Source: G963676095 sp963676095 (GTDB taxonomy: Bacteria; Bacteroidota; Bacteroidia; Bacteroidales; Prolixibacteraceae). From it: a stretch of DNA of 64,000 nt. Shown here piece after piece: positions 8,442-18,400 of this stretch. The stretch spans positions 2,852,001 to 2,916,000 of the forward strand of contig OY781040.1 of NCBI GenBank assembly GCA_963676095.1. The letters run 5' to 3'. Under the pieces are notes generated by a model. It was not told the DNA's origin. It was given only the letters and a program-made list of their open reading frames with translations, and searched no databases. Positions within the stretch are counted from its first letter, which is position 1. Each line of letters starts with the position of its first letter. The position numbers and the translations under genes are program-made.

Positions 8442-10063
8442 TGACTAAAACACGAATAATTATGAAAAAATACAATATTCTTCTGATATTGATGCCCGCT
8501 GTGTTGTTGTTGTTGGCAGTAACATCCTGTACGGGCGACCTGGATTCAGATCCTATCGATCCAAATGAAACTACTTCAGCAGATGTTTTTGACGATCCGG
8601 CTGCCTATAAGGAAGCACTGGCTAAAATATATGCCTGCCTGGCAGTTACCGGACAACAAGGCCCTGCCGGAGATGCAGATATCAGTGGCATTGATGAAGG
8701 TTTTTCCAGTTATCTAAGGCAATACTGGAGCCACGAAGAACTAACGACAGACGAAGCCGTTATCGCCTGGAATGATGAAGGCATTTCTGATTTTCATGAA
8801 CAGGACTGGACGGCATCAAACTCCTTTATTACAGGAATGTATGATCGTCTTTATTATCAGATAGATCTTTGCAATGAATATATCCGGGAAGTTACCCCAA
8901 AATTATCCGGCCTTACAGATGACCTGGCCACCAATGTGCCATACTACCTGGCCGAAACCCGGTTTTTAAGAGCCTACAGCTACTATAATGCCATGGATCT
9001 GTTCGGACATGTTCCTTTTGTAACAGAAGATGACCCCGTCGGATCTTTTTATCCGGAACAGGTCAGCAGGGATTCCCTTTTCAACTATATAGAATCCGAA
9101 CTGATGGATATTACCGACGATAATAACGAGATCCACCTGATGGATGCAAAAACGAACGAATACGCACGGGTCGACAAGGCAGCAGCCTGGACCTTGCTGG
9201 CAAAAATGTATCTGAATGCATCGGTATTTCTGGGAGACAATGACAAGGAATATTATACGAAATGTATTACCTATTGTCAAAAAATCATCGATGCCGGCTA
9301 TAGTCTTCATTCCTCTTATCACGAAATGTTTATGGCCGATAATGATCAGTGTACCGACGAAGTGATCTTCCCGGTTACCTTTGACGGAACTCATACGCAA
9401 ACCTATGGAGGAACCACGTTTATCATCGCGGCAGCCATTGGAGGCAATATGGTTCCATCCGATTACGGGACCAGCCAGAAATGGGGAGGAACAAGAGTTA
9501 CCAGCTCTTTGGTGAACCTGTTCGATAACGGCGATCAGCGGGCCATGTTCTTTACCGAAGGCCAAAGCCTGGAAATAAACTCGATCTCTGAATTTACAGA
9601 TGGTTATGCTGTTGAAAAATGGACGAACAAAAATTCAGATGGAACAGACGGCTCAAATTCCAACTACATGGATACGGATTATCCCGTATATCGTCTGGCA
9701 GATGTTTACCTGATGTATGCTGAAGCGATCTTAAGAGGAGGATCCGGCGGAAATACCACCACGGCTCTCGGATATATCAATAAAATACGCGAGAGAGCAT
9801 ACGGCGATTCTTCCGGAGATATCACGTCCGGTGACATGACCCTCGATTTTATCCTGGATGAACGAGCCCGGGAACTATACTGGGAAGGACATCGCCGGAC
9901 AGACCTGATCCGTTACGGAGAATTCAGCGACGGGACCTATATGTGGCCCTGGAAAGGCGGCGTAAAAGACGGGAAAGCAGTCAGCAGCAATTATGATCTG
10001 TTCCCGATTCCTTCAAGTGATCTTTCGGCTAACCCGAACCTGGAACAGAATCCTGGTTATTAA
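8441..10063 (+). CDS. susD: SusD/RagB-family glycan-binding lipoprotein
   Basis: Surface lipoprotein that caps SusC and captures starch fragments. 540 residues from ATG 8441, or 533 from ATG 8462; the later start gives a compact signal peptide MKKYNILLILMPAVLLLLAV followed by lipobox VTSC, while the first overlaps the susC stop. Both are possible. The SusD-like TPR region includes YLAETRFLRAYSYYNAMDLFGHVPFV near residue 165, and the RagB-type C-terminal half has DYPVYRLADVYLMYAEAIL and ILDERARELYWEGHRRTDLIRYGEF, both highly characteristic. It is the second gene of the rightward sus unit. Confidence 0.95.
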   Translation: MTKTRIIMKKYNILLILMPAVLLLLAVTSCTGDLDSDPIDPNETTSADVFDDPAAYKEALAKIYACLAVTGQQGPAGDADISGIDEGFSSYLRQYWSHEELTTDEAVIAWNDEGISDFHEQDWTASNSFITGMYDRLYYQIDLCNEYIREVTPKLSGLTDDLATNVPYYLAETRFLRAYSYYNAMDLFGHVPFVTEDDPVGSFYPEQVSRDSLFNYIESELMDITDDNNEIHLMDAKTNEYARVDKAAAWTLLAKMYLNASVFLGDNDKEYYTKCITYCQKIIDAGYSLHSSYHEMFMADNDQCTDEVIFPVTFDGTHTQTYGGTTFIIAAAIGGNMVPSDYGTSQKWGGTRVTSSLVNLFDNGDQRAMFFTEGQSLEINSISEFTDGYAVEKWTNKNSDGTDGSNSNYMDTDYPVYRLADVYLMYAEAILRGGSGGNTTTALGYINKIRERAYGDSSGDITSGDMTLDFILDERARELYWEGHRRTDLIRYGEFSDGTYMWPWKGGVKDGKAVSSNYDLFPIPSSDLSANPNLEQNPGY

Positions 10064-10083
10064 CAACTAGAAAAATTGAACAC

Positions 10084-11145
10084 ATGAAAAAATATATATT
10101 CTACATATTCATGGCTGCCTTTGGGGTAAGTATGCTTACCTCCTGCGAGAAGGATGAAACAAAGGTTTATCTGAACAGCGAAGCAACAGCGGGAGATATT
10201 ACAACACCTGCAACAGGAGAAGCATATGTCCTTACCGATGAAGACTCGGCGGATTATATTACATTTTCCTGGGTAGAACCTGATTACGGATTTGATGCTG
10301 CGATCAGTTACACGGTACAGATGGATCAGGAAGGAAATGATTTTGCTGATGCATTTGATATCATCAGTACAACAAGTCCTACCGACTCGATCATGATTTA
10401 CACGCTGAACAGCAAGGTAATTGCACAGAGTTATGAGGCTAGAACAGCAACCAGTTTTGAAGTCAGGATACGTTCTATTTTAAGCGGGGAAAATGACAGT
10501 CCTTATGCCGATACGTTATATTCCGATCCAATAACCGTAACCATTACTCCTTTTGAAGTGGAAGTGAGCTACCCGAAATTATACCTTCCCGGATCGTACG
10601 GGTCCAGCGGATGGGCATTCGGCGACGGAACCTATATTATTTACTCGCTAAACAGCGATGGAAAATATGCAGGCTATGGCTATTTTGCTACCGGCGACCA
10701 GTTTAAATTTACCACCAATGCGGACTGGACAGAAAACTATGGCGATACCAGCGCCGACGGGACGCTCGATTCCGGAGGCGATAATATTACCATGAATGTA
10801 ACCGGGTACTACAAGATTAATGTGAACATGAATTCCCTGACCTATACCATGACCGAAACAGATTGGGGAATCGTTGGCGACTTCACGGGCTGGGCAGACG
10901 GAGCGGATGTGCCTTTGAATTATGATTCCAGCACAGGATTACTGACTGCCACAACCGACATCACGGCCGGTTCAATCAAGTTCCGGGCTAACGGGGCCTG
11001 GGATATCAACTATGGCGATACCGGAGCTGACGGAACGCTCGATTCCGGAGGTGATAATATTACCATCTCATCGGATGGCAACTATACCATCAGTATGGAT
11101 TTAAGCGGCCCGACTTACACTTATACGATCGTGAAAAATGATTAA
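10084..11145 (+). CDS. SusE/SusF-like starch-binding outer-membrane lipoprotein
   Basis: Probable surface lipoprotein that adds extra glucan-binding sites to the SusCD complex. 353 residues; signal peptide MKKYIFYIFMAAFGVSMLTSC with lipobox LTSC at residue 21. The N-terminal domain (about 30-155) resembles the SusE/SusF fibronectin-like domain; it is followed by two carbohydrate-binding-like modules (about 160-260 and 261-353). Each module holds a near-identical 19-residue segment, starting at residues 218 and 309 (NYGDT-ADGTLDSGGDNIT). SusE of Bacteroides is of similar size. It lies 20 bases after susD and is followed at once by a hairpin, so it may mark the end of the high-abundance part of the operon. 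Confidence 0.85.
   Translation: MKKYIFYIFMAAFGVSMLTSCEKDETKVYLNSEATAGDITTPATGEAYVLTDEDSADYITFSWVEPDYGFDAAISYTVQMDQEGNDFADAFDIISTTSPTDSIMIYTLNSKVIAQSYEARTATSFEVRIRSILSGENDSPYADTLYSDPITVTITPFEVEVSYPKLYLPGSYGSSGWAFGDGTYIIYSLNSDGKYAGYGYFATGDQFKFTTNADWTENYGDTSADGTLDSGGDNITMNVTGYYKINVNMNSLTYTMTETDWGIVGDFTGWADGADVPLNYDSSTGLLTATTDITAGSIKFRANGAWDINYGDTGADGTLDSGGDNITISSDGNYTISMDLSGPTYTYTIVKND
10735..11064 (+). repeat. Duplicated 19-residue segment inside the SusE-like gene
   Basis: Bases 10735-10791 and 11008-11064 encode almost the same 19 residues; only one residue differs (S versus G after NYGDT). Both copies occupy the same place in successive binding modules, indicating module duplication. Confidence 0.85.
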
Positions 11146-11156
11146 TTGAATGCGAC

Positions 11157-11187
11157 AAAGGGGCAGGAATCTTTTCCTGCTCCTTTT
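11157..11187 (+). terminator. Hairpin between susE-like and amylase genes (attenuator or terminator)
   Basis: Left arm AAAGGGGCAGGAA (11157-11169), loop TCTT, right arm TTCCTGCTCCTTT (11174-11186), 13 pairs with one G-T, followed by a T-rich stretch (TTCTTATTT). It begins 11 bases after the SusE-like stop codon. The downstream amylase has no separate promoter that I can see, so partial read-through is likely. Confidence 0.7.
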
Positions 11188-11215
11188 CTTATTTACCATT
11201 TTATTAAAAAACAAG

Positions 11216-13111
11216 GTGAAAATAAATATACTGCTGACCCTTTTTCTATTGGGGTTACTGACAGCTTGCGGAGATGACGAGATAAAAGGAGCAGACAGTG
11301 GAACAGATACCGAAACGGAGGAAGCCAGACCATCAAACGTGGTGGACGGCATAAACTATGATAGCAGCGACCAGACAACAGTCACGCTTTCGCTCCTGGC
11401 CCCTGGGAAGGATAGCGTTTATGTACTAGGCGATTTTAACGACTGGCAAATCGACACAACCTATAAAATGAAAAATGACGGGGAACATTTTTGGCTTAAA
11501 ATCTCCGGCCTTACGCCTCAAAAAGAATACGTGTTCCAATACCTGGTGGATGGTGATATCCGCGTTGGTGACCCGTTTTGCGATAAGGTCAGCGACTCGG
11601 AAGATGCATCGATCGATGAAAGCATTTACCCCAATCTGATCAGTTATCCTTCTGGAGCAGGGGGAAGGGCATCGGTGCTTCAAACCGGACAAACCGGCTA
11701 TCAATGGCAAAACACCAGTTATTCCCTTCCTGAAAAACAGGCTCTGGTAATTTATGAGCTGTTGATCCGGGATTTTACAGACGAAGGTACTTACAAGGCT
11801 GTCATTGATAAACTAGGTTATCTTAAAGAACTGGGGATAAATGCAGTTGAACTGATGCCTTTCAGCGAATTTGAAGGCAATAGCAGCTGGGGTTATAATC
11901 CCAATTATTATTTTGCACCAGACAAAGCATACGGGACTAAAGACGACCTGAAAGAACTGATCGATTCCTGTCATGGCAGAGATCTTCTTGTTATTCAGGA
12001 CATCGTGCTGAATCATGCCTACGGATCTTGCCCGCTGGTAAAAATGTACTGGGACAAAACCAACGAAAGGCCGGCCTCAGATAATCCCTGGTTCAATACG
12101 ACCTCTCCAAATACCCTGTATTCGTATGGTTACGACTTTAACCACGAGAGTACCTATACCCAAAATTTTGTTGACAGTGTTACTACTTACTGGCTCTCGC
12201 AGTACCATATTGACGGTTTCCGGTTCGACTTTACAAAAGGGTTCACCAATACTGTGGGGGACGGCTATGACTACGATGCTTCCCGGATTGCGATCCTTGA
12301 ACGAATAGCCAATCACGTATGGAACATCAATAAAAATGCGTATGTTATCCTCGAACATTTTACGGAAAACTCGGAAGAAAAGGAACTGACTTCGTACAGT
12401 AACGGGATGCTTGTATGGGGCAACGGAAATTATAATTTTAATGAAGCCACCATGGGCTATAACCAGGATGATAATTCGGATTTCTCCTGGACCTCCTGGC
12501 AAACCAGGGGCTTTACGCAACCCGGGCTCGTGGCTTATATGGAAAGTCATGATGAAGAAAGACTCATGTACAAAAATATCAGTTATGGAAACTCCAGCGG
12601 AAGTTATAATATACAGGATCAATCAACTGCCCTTAAGCGGAATGAAATGGCTGCTGCCTTCTTTTTCTGCCTCACCGGTCCGAAAATGATCTGGCAATTC
12701 GGAGAATTCGGGTATGACATATCGATTGACTATAACGGACGTACCGGCGAAAAACCCCTGGAATGGGATTATCTTAACGATGCAGATCACCTGTCTCTCT
12801 TCAAGGTTTACGCGGCTATGATCAACCTTAGAAAGCTGTTTCCTGTATTCGATTCCGGGACTGAAACACTAAGCCTGAGCGGCGATTTAAAGTATATCCA
12901 ACTGGAGCTCGATGACCATCACATTACATTGGTCGGCAACTTTGGTGTCAGTACAGAAACGATCAGCGCACCTTTTCAGCACACGGGTACCTGGTATGAA
13001 TTTTTCAGTAACACGACTCTGGACGTTACATCTCCGTCGCAATCCTTATCGCTGGAACCAGGTGAATACAGGTTGTATTCAGATAAGGAGCTGCCGGAAT
13101 TTAATGAATGA
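11216..13111 (+). CDS. GH13 alpha-amylase, surface or periplasmic lipoprotein (SusG-like)
   Basis: Endo-cleavage of alpha-1,4-glucan at the cell surface or in the periplasm. From GTG 11216 it has 631 residues with the lipoprotein signal VKINILLTLFLLGLLTAC. An in-frame ATG at 11150 would add 22 residues, but those codons form the transcriptional hairpin at 11157-11187, so the GTG is preferred. An N-terminal CBM48/E-set-like domain (VYVLGDFNDW) comes first, then the GH13 barrel: region I QDIVLNHAYG, region II DGFRFDFTKGF (nucleophile Asp), region III VILEHFTEN (acid Glu), region IV MESHDEER. The catalytic triad is intact. The N-terminal domain makes it closer to pullulanase or branching-type amylases than to SusG itself, so exact linkage specificity is uncertain. 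Confidence 0.88.
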   Translation: MKINILLTLFLLGLLTACGDDEIKGADSGTDTETEEARPSNVVDGINYDSSDQTTVTLSLLAPGKDSVYVLGDFNDWQIDTTYKMKNDGEHFWLKISGLTPQKEYVFQYLVDGDIRVGDPFCDKVSDSEDASIDESIYPNLISYPSGAGGRASVLQTGQTGYQWQNTSYSLPEKQALVIYELLIRDFTDEGTYKAVIDKLGYLKELGINAVELMPFSEFEGNSSWGYNPNYYFAPDKAYGTKDDLKELIDSCHGRDLLVIQDIVLNHAYGSCPLVKMYWDKTNERPASDNPWFNTTSPNTLYSYGYDFNHESTYTQNFVDSVTTYWLSQYHIDGFRFDFTKGFTNTVGDGYDYDASRIAILERIANHVWNINKNAYVILEHFTENSEEKELTSYSNGMLVWGNGNYNFNEATMGYNQDDNSDFSWTSWQTRGFTQPGLVAYMESHDEERLMYKNISYGNSSGSYNIQDQSTALKRNEMAAAFFFCLTGPKMIWQFGEFGYDISIDYNGRTGEKPLEWDYLNDADHLSLFKVYAAMINLRKLFPVFDSGTETLSLSGDLKYIQLELDDHHITLVGNFGVSTETISAPFQHTGTWYEFFSNTTLDVTSPSQSLSLEPGEYRLYSDKELPEFNE

Positions 13112-13225
13112 AATAGTTAGAATAAAATAGTATGATTTATTCAATTAAAAAATGTGGTTGGATTACCGGATGCTTCCATGGTTGAAGGAGAAGTTGCACA
13201 TGGCCACTAAAAATAGATGAGATAT

Positions 13226-15361
13226 ATGAAAAATTTGACACTTTTCCTGGCATTGATGCTAGTTGCAGGATTCCTTCGGGCAGAAGATTTAAGCTCTCCG
13301 AACCAGGAACAAAAACTACAGTTTGAAATTATTGATGGTACCCCGGTTTACCGGCTTTTTTATAAAAACAAGCTGGTCATAGCTGACAGTAAACTGGGAT
13401 ATGACCTGAAAAAACAACCTGATCTCTTAACTGGGTTCGAGATAGAAAAGGTTGAACGGTCTTCCTTAGATAATACCTGGGAACCGGTCTGGGGTGAATT
13501 CAGCCACATCCGTAATCATTATAATGAAATGGCTGTTACCCTTTTACAAAAAACAACCAACAGGAGACTAATTATCCGGTTTCGACTTTTCGATGATGGC
13601 CTGGGTTTCAGATATGAATTTCCGGTACAGGATAACCTCATCTATTTTGTCATAAAGGAAGAAAAAACACAGTTTGCCATGACCGGCAACCACACTGCCT
13701 GGTGGATTCCCGGCGATTTCGATACCCAGGAGTATGATTATACCAAATCACGGTTAACAGAGATCCGCGGGCTGATGAATAAAGCGATTACCCCCAATGC
13801 CTCCCAGCATCCGTTTTCTCCGACGGGGGTCCAAACGGCTTTGATGATGAAAACTGACGATGGTATTTATATAAATATTCACGAAGCCGCCCTGGTAAAC
13901 TATTCCTGCATGAGCCTTAACCTGGATGACAAAAACCTTATCTTTGAATCGTTCCTGACTCCCGATGCCATCGGTGATAAAGGCTATTTACAGGCACCAT
14001 GTGTCAGTCCATGGCGGACAATCACTGTTTCAGATAAAGCGGCAGATATTCTTTTGTCGAATATTACCCTGAACCTGAATGAGCCCTGCAAAATCAAAGA
14101 TACGTCATGGATTAAACCGATGAAATATGTCGGTGTATGGTGGGAAATGATCACCGGTAAAAGTACCTGGTCCTATACCAATCTGCCAAGTGTGCAGCTG
14201 GGGGTTACTGACTATTCAAAGGCACAACCCAACGGAACCCATGCCGCCAACACGCGACACGTAAAGGAATACATCGATTTTGCTGCAAAAAACGGATTTG
14301 ATGCAGTACTGGTCGAGGGTTGGAATATCGGATGGGAAGACTGGTTTGGCAAATCGAAAGAGGATGTATTTGACTTCGTAACGCCATACCCGGATTTCGA
14401 TGTGGATGAAACTCAACGGTATGCTGCCACAAAAGGGATCAAAATGATCATGCACCACGAAACTTCCAGTTCTGTAAGAAATTATGAACGCCGGATGGAC
14501 CAGGCTTATCAATTCATGGTCGATCATAATTATCACGCCGTAAAAAGTGGTTATGTCGGAAATATTATTCCACGGGGAGAGACCCACTATGGTCAATGGA
14601 TGGTCAATCATTACCTGTATGCCGTAAAAAAAGCCTCCGATTATCATATTATGGTCGATGCCCATGAGGCGGTAAGGCCAACAGGACTTTGCCGCACCTA
14701 TCCCAACCTGATCGGGAATGAATCAGCCCGGGCCACTGAATACGAAGCTTTTGGAGGTAACCACCCGGACCATACGACCATCCTGCCGTTCACCCGTCTA
14801 AAAGGCGGACCGATGGATTATACCCCCGGAATCTTTGAAATGGACGTCAGCAAATACAATCCCGGCAATCATTCCCATGTAAACAGCACTATTGCCCGGC
14901 AGCTCGCATTATATGTCACTATGTACAGCCCGTTGCAGATGGCAGCAGACCTGCCTGAGACCTACAGCAAATTCATGGATGCTTTCCAGTTTATAAAAGA
15001 TGTCCCTGTCGATTGGGACGATACAAAAGTGCTCGAAGCCGAACCTGGCGATTACATTACCTACGCACGGAAAGAAAAAGGAAGCGACAATTGGTTTGTC
15101 GGACGGACTAATGATGAAGAATCCCGGATCTCACATATCAATTTCGATTTTTTACCGGCAGGAACCAACTATGTAGCCACAGTTTATGCCGATAAAAAAG
15201 ATGCCAATTATAAGACCAATCCGCAAGCCTATCAGATCTATAAGCTTGTTGTTACCAGTAAAAGTGAGCTGGATATCTTTTGTGCACCCGGCGGGGGTTA
15301 CGCGATTAGTCTCATGGAGGCGGATGGACCCGCTGACTTGTCCGGAATAAAAAAACTTTAA
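13226..15361 (+). CDS. susB: GH97 alpha-glucosidase, inverting SusB type
   Basis: Periplasmic exo-acting alpha-glucosidase that releases glucose from imported maltooligosaccharides. 711 residues from ATG 13226 with signal peptide MKNLTLFLALMLVAGFLRA; an in-frame ATG 9 bases earlier (13217) is equally possible. The N-terminal beta-sandwich (to about 280) is followed by a TIM barrel with KSGYVGNIIPRGETHYGQWM. Conserved Glu residues lie in IMHHETSSS, VDAHEAVRPTG and GNESARATEYE, the pattern of the calcium-dependent inverting SusB subgroup rather than the retaining galactosidase subgroup. It is the last gene of the rightward unit, 105 bases after the amylase, and ends just before a strong hairpin. 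Confidence 0.95.
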   Translation: MKNLTLFLALMLVAGFLRAEDLSSPNQEQKLQFEIIDGTPVYRLFYKNKLVIADSKLGYDLKKQPDLLTGFEIEKVERSSLDNTWEPVWGEFSHIRNHYNEMAVTLLQKTTNRRLIIRFRLFDDGLGFRYEFPVQDNLIYFVIKEEKTQFAMTGNHTAWWIPGDFDTQEYDYTKSRLTEIRGLMNKAITPNASQHPFSPTGVQTALMMKTDDGIYINIHEAALVNYSCMSLNLDDKNLIFESFLTPDAIGDKGYLQAPCVSPWRTITVSDKAADILLSNITLNLNEPCKIKDTSWIKPMKYVGVWWEMITGKSTWSYTNLPSVQLGVTDYSKAQPNGTHAANTRHVKEYIDFAAKNGFDAVLVEGWNIGWEDWFGKSKEDVFDFVTPYPDFDVDETQRYAATKGIKMIMHHETSSSVRNYERRMDQAYQFMVDHNYHAVKSGYVGNIIPRGETHYGQWMVNHYLYAVKKASDYHIMVDAHEAVRPTGLCRTYPNLIGNESARATEYEAFGGNHPDHTTILPFTRLKGGPMDYTPGIFEMDVSKYNPGNHSHVNSTIARQLALYVTMYSPLQMAADLPETYSKFMDAFQFIKDVPVDWDDTKVLEAEPGDYITYARKEKGSDNWFVGRTNDEESRISHINFDFLPAGTNYVATVYADKKDANYKTNPQAYQIYKLVVTSKSELDIFCAPGGGYAISLMEADGPADLSGIKKL

Positions 15362-15383
15362 TCAGTTTTCATCACGATAGATC

Positions 15384-15422
15384 AAAAGGAGTACAGCTTT
15401 TAACTGACTGTACTCCTTTTTA
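15384..15422. terminator. Bidirectional terminator between susB and the efflux operon
   Basis: Perfect 13-bp inverted repeat: AAAAGGAGTACAG (15384-15396) and CTGTACTCCTTTT (15408-15420), with T-runs on the 3' side of both strands. It sits between the converging susB and RND transporter genes and can serve both. Confidence 0.9.
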
Positions 15423-15429
15423 ATTTAAA

Positions 15430-18400
15430 TCACAGCAACGATGGCGGCAGTAGCTTATAAATCACCGGGGTTACGATACGCGACAGCAGGGTAGAACTGA
15501 TCAGTCCGCCAATCATCACGATGGCCAGCGGGGAAATCAGCGGATTGGCAGACAACGCAATAGGCAAAAGTCCACCGATAGCCGTCAGTGTTGTCAGGAT
15601 GATCGGCAAAAAGCGAATCTCGCCGGCCTGCTCAACGGCTGTATCCAGATCCATTCCTTCCCGTCGCAACTGGTTGGTAAAATCGACCAGCAGGATCGTA
15701 TTCTTAACTTCAATACCGGCCAGTGCAATCATCCCGACGGAAGCCACAAAGGAAAGCGTATTGCCTGTAACCAGCAAAGCCAATACGGCACCCACAATCC
15801 CCAGGGGGATCACCGAAAGGACGATCAGCGTGCTCTTAAAAGTTCTGAATTCCAGCACCAGAACAGCAATAAACAGGAAAACGGTAAAAAGAATGACTGT
15901 TCCAAAACCGCCGAATGATCGCTGTGCATTTTCGACTTCCCCTCCCATTTCATAATGATATCCTTTAGGAAACGTTAACCTGTTCATCTGGCGGACCACG
16001 TTTTGGATTACCTGGTCATTCCGAAATCCTGCCTGAACAAAGGAGTTAACCGAAACAGTACGTACTTTATTAAGATGATTAATTACTGAAGGTGAAGTTT
16101 CAAACCGGAGTGTGGCAAGCTGGTTCAAAGGAATAGCATTTCCTTTCAGATTGTTTACATATAATTCGTCAAGTACAGACAGATCAGGATATGAGGAATG
16201 GGGAACACTCATCCGGATCTGGAAATCATTGTCATCTGTTGCCGGATCGGTATAGGTGCCTAAATCGACGCCTGCAACAGCCATCCGTACTGTCCTGTCG
16301 ATATTCTCTGTAGGAACTCCCAGAGAAAGAGCTTTCTGCCTGTTAATATCCACCCGGATATCCGTTTTGTTATTCCTTACCGGATTATTAACATACATAG
16401 TTCCTTTTGTATTTTTCAACAACTGTTCCACCCGGGAAGCCAGGGTGCGGAGCGTATCCAGGTTATCACCAAAAAGGCGGACCTCTACAGGAGAGATCAT
16501 CGGTGCACCCTGCTCAAAATCTTTTACTTCGACCTTGGCTCCCGGATAAGGTGTCCAGATTTTACGCAATTCCTCCATAATCTTTGCTTTTTTATCCGAA
16601 TGGATATCCGGGTCCAGCTGGACAAAGATCTCGGCAAAATCAGTCTGTTCATGTTTCTGAACGACATTGTAGTAAATCCTGGGATTACCTTTACCGACAT
16701 TGGAAGAGTAATACCTGACCTCGGGCATGGTTTTTAATTTACGCTCGATTTGCCGGGTAATGCTGTCGGTATAGTAAATATTCGCTTGTAAAGGCGAAGA
16801 AATATCGATCAGGAACTGAGGTTTTTCTGAAGAAGGGAACAGACTGAACCCAACGACCGGTACCAAAGCAAGCGATCCTCCGAAAATACAGACAGCAATC
16901 AGCACGGTAAGCACCGGACGCTTCAGTGCTTTGTCCAGTAGGATGGCATAAGAACGGTGAATAACACGTTTAAAAATCCGTAAAACGGCATTGCCTTCCG
17001 GGTTTTCAGCAGGCTTCAGCAGCCGGCTCGACAGGAAAGGGACTACCGTCAGGGCCACGAGCATGGAAGCCAGTACCGAACTGATCACGGCAACAGGAAG
17101 GCTCCTGATAAAATCGCCGGAAGCTTCCGGCATAAAGACAATGGGCATAAAAGCAATGACCAGCGTCGCTGTACATCCAATCACCGCCCTGGTAATCTGC
17201 CGGGTCCCTCTTAGCGAAGACTCCTGACGGGAATACCCTTCCCGCATCCAGCGTTCTGTATTCTCCACGACGACAATGCTATCATCAACCAGTAATCCCA
17301 GGGCAACGACAAAACCTACAATGCTGAGCTGATTCAGGCTGTATCCCATAAAATTGATCAAAATAATTCCGATTGAAAGCGACAGGGGGATGGCAATCAT
17401 CACGACCAGGGAAGCTCGGGGTCCCAGGGGTAAAAGAGTGATCAAAACCAGAAGCACAGCAATCAGAAAGTCTTCTCCCAATCCATTTAGCCTCCGGGAA
17501 ACATTTTTAGCCTGATCGAAGTTCAGTACCAACGCGATATTGGAAGGAAGTGCCTGTCTAAACTTATCGATAACAGGTAAATACTGATCCTGCGTATGAC
17601 TGATATTCTCTCCTGCTTTCTGTGCAGCGGTAACGAACAGGCACCGGTGGCCGTTCAGTCGGGTGATATGAGTATCCTGGGCATAATCCGGGTACACATT
17701 TGCAATATGCCGTAACAGAATATCCTTTCCATTATTACCAGCTACGATTGTGTTCTCGATCTGTTCAATACTCTGGTAATTGCCGCTGGTTTTGATATTA
17801 AAAGATTTTCCTCCGGCAATTACACTTCCAGCAGGGACATTCCCTGCCTCTCCCTGTACAGCCTGCATCACAGCAGCAATGGGTATATGGAGTTGTTTAA
17901 GACGGTCAGGCAGTACATCCACCCGGATAAGTTGTTCAGGAAGACCGCTGATTGACACATCCTTTAGAGAGGTAATTTTCTCAAGATCGTCCTGCAGGTC
18001 TTCTGCTGCTTTTTTTAACTGTCCCCGGGGTGCATTCTCAGAGATCAGTGCTACCTGTAATATATTGACGCCTGACGGTTCTACCTTTTGTACATCAATG
18101 CTATAAATATCCCGGGGCAACTGTTGACGCACGCCGTCCACCTCCCGCACCAGCTCCTGGTATTTTTCCTCCACGTTGCTGTTATAACGATATTCTACAT
18201 TCAGAATGGCAAGACCGTCAAGAACGCTTGTTTTGATTTGCTTGATATTATCCAGTGCATAAATTCTTCTTTCCAGGGGTTTTACCACTAACTCTTCCAT
18301 ATCTTTTGGACTTGTTCCCGGATAAATCACGACTACCGGAAACTGGGGCGATTTCATATCCGGATCTTCTGCCCTCGGCATGGTGAACATGGTGCTTATC

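Noticed and set aside
11150..11215. Upstream ATG start for the amylase
   Set aside because: The codons form the hairpin at 11157-11187, and the GTG at 11216 gives a compact lipoprotein signal.
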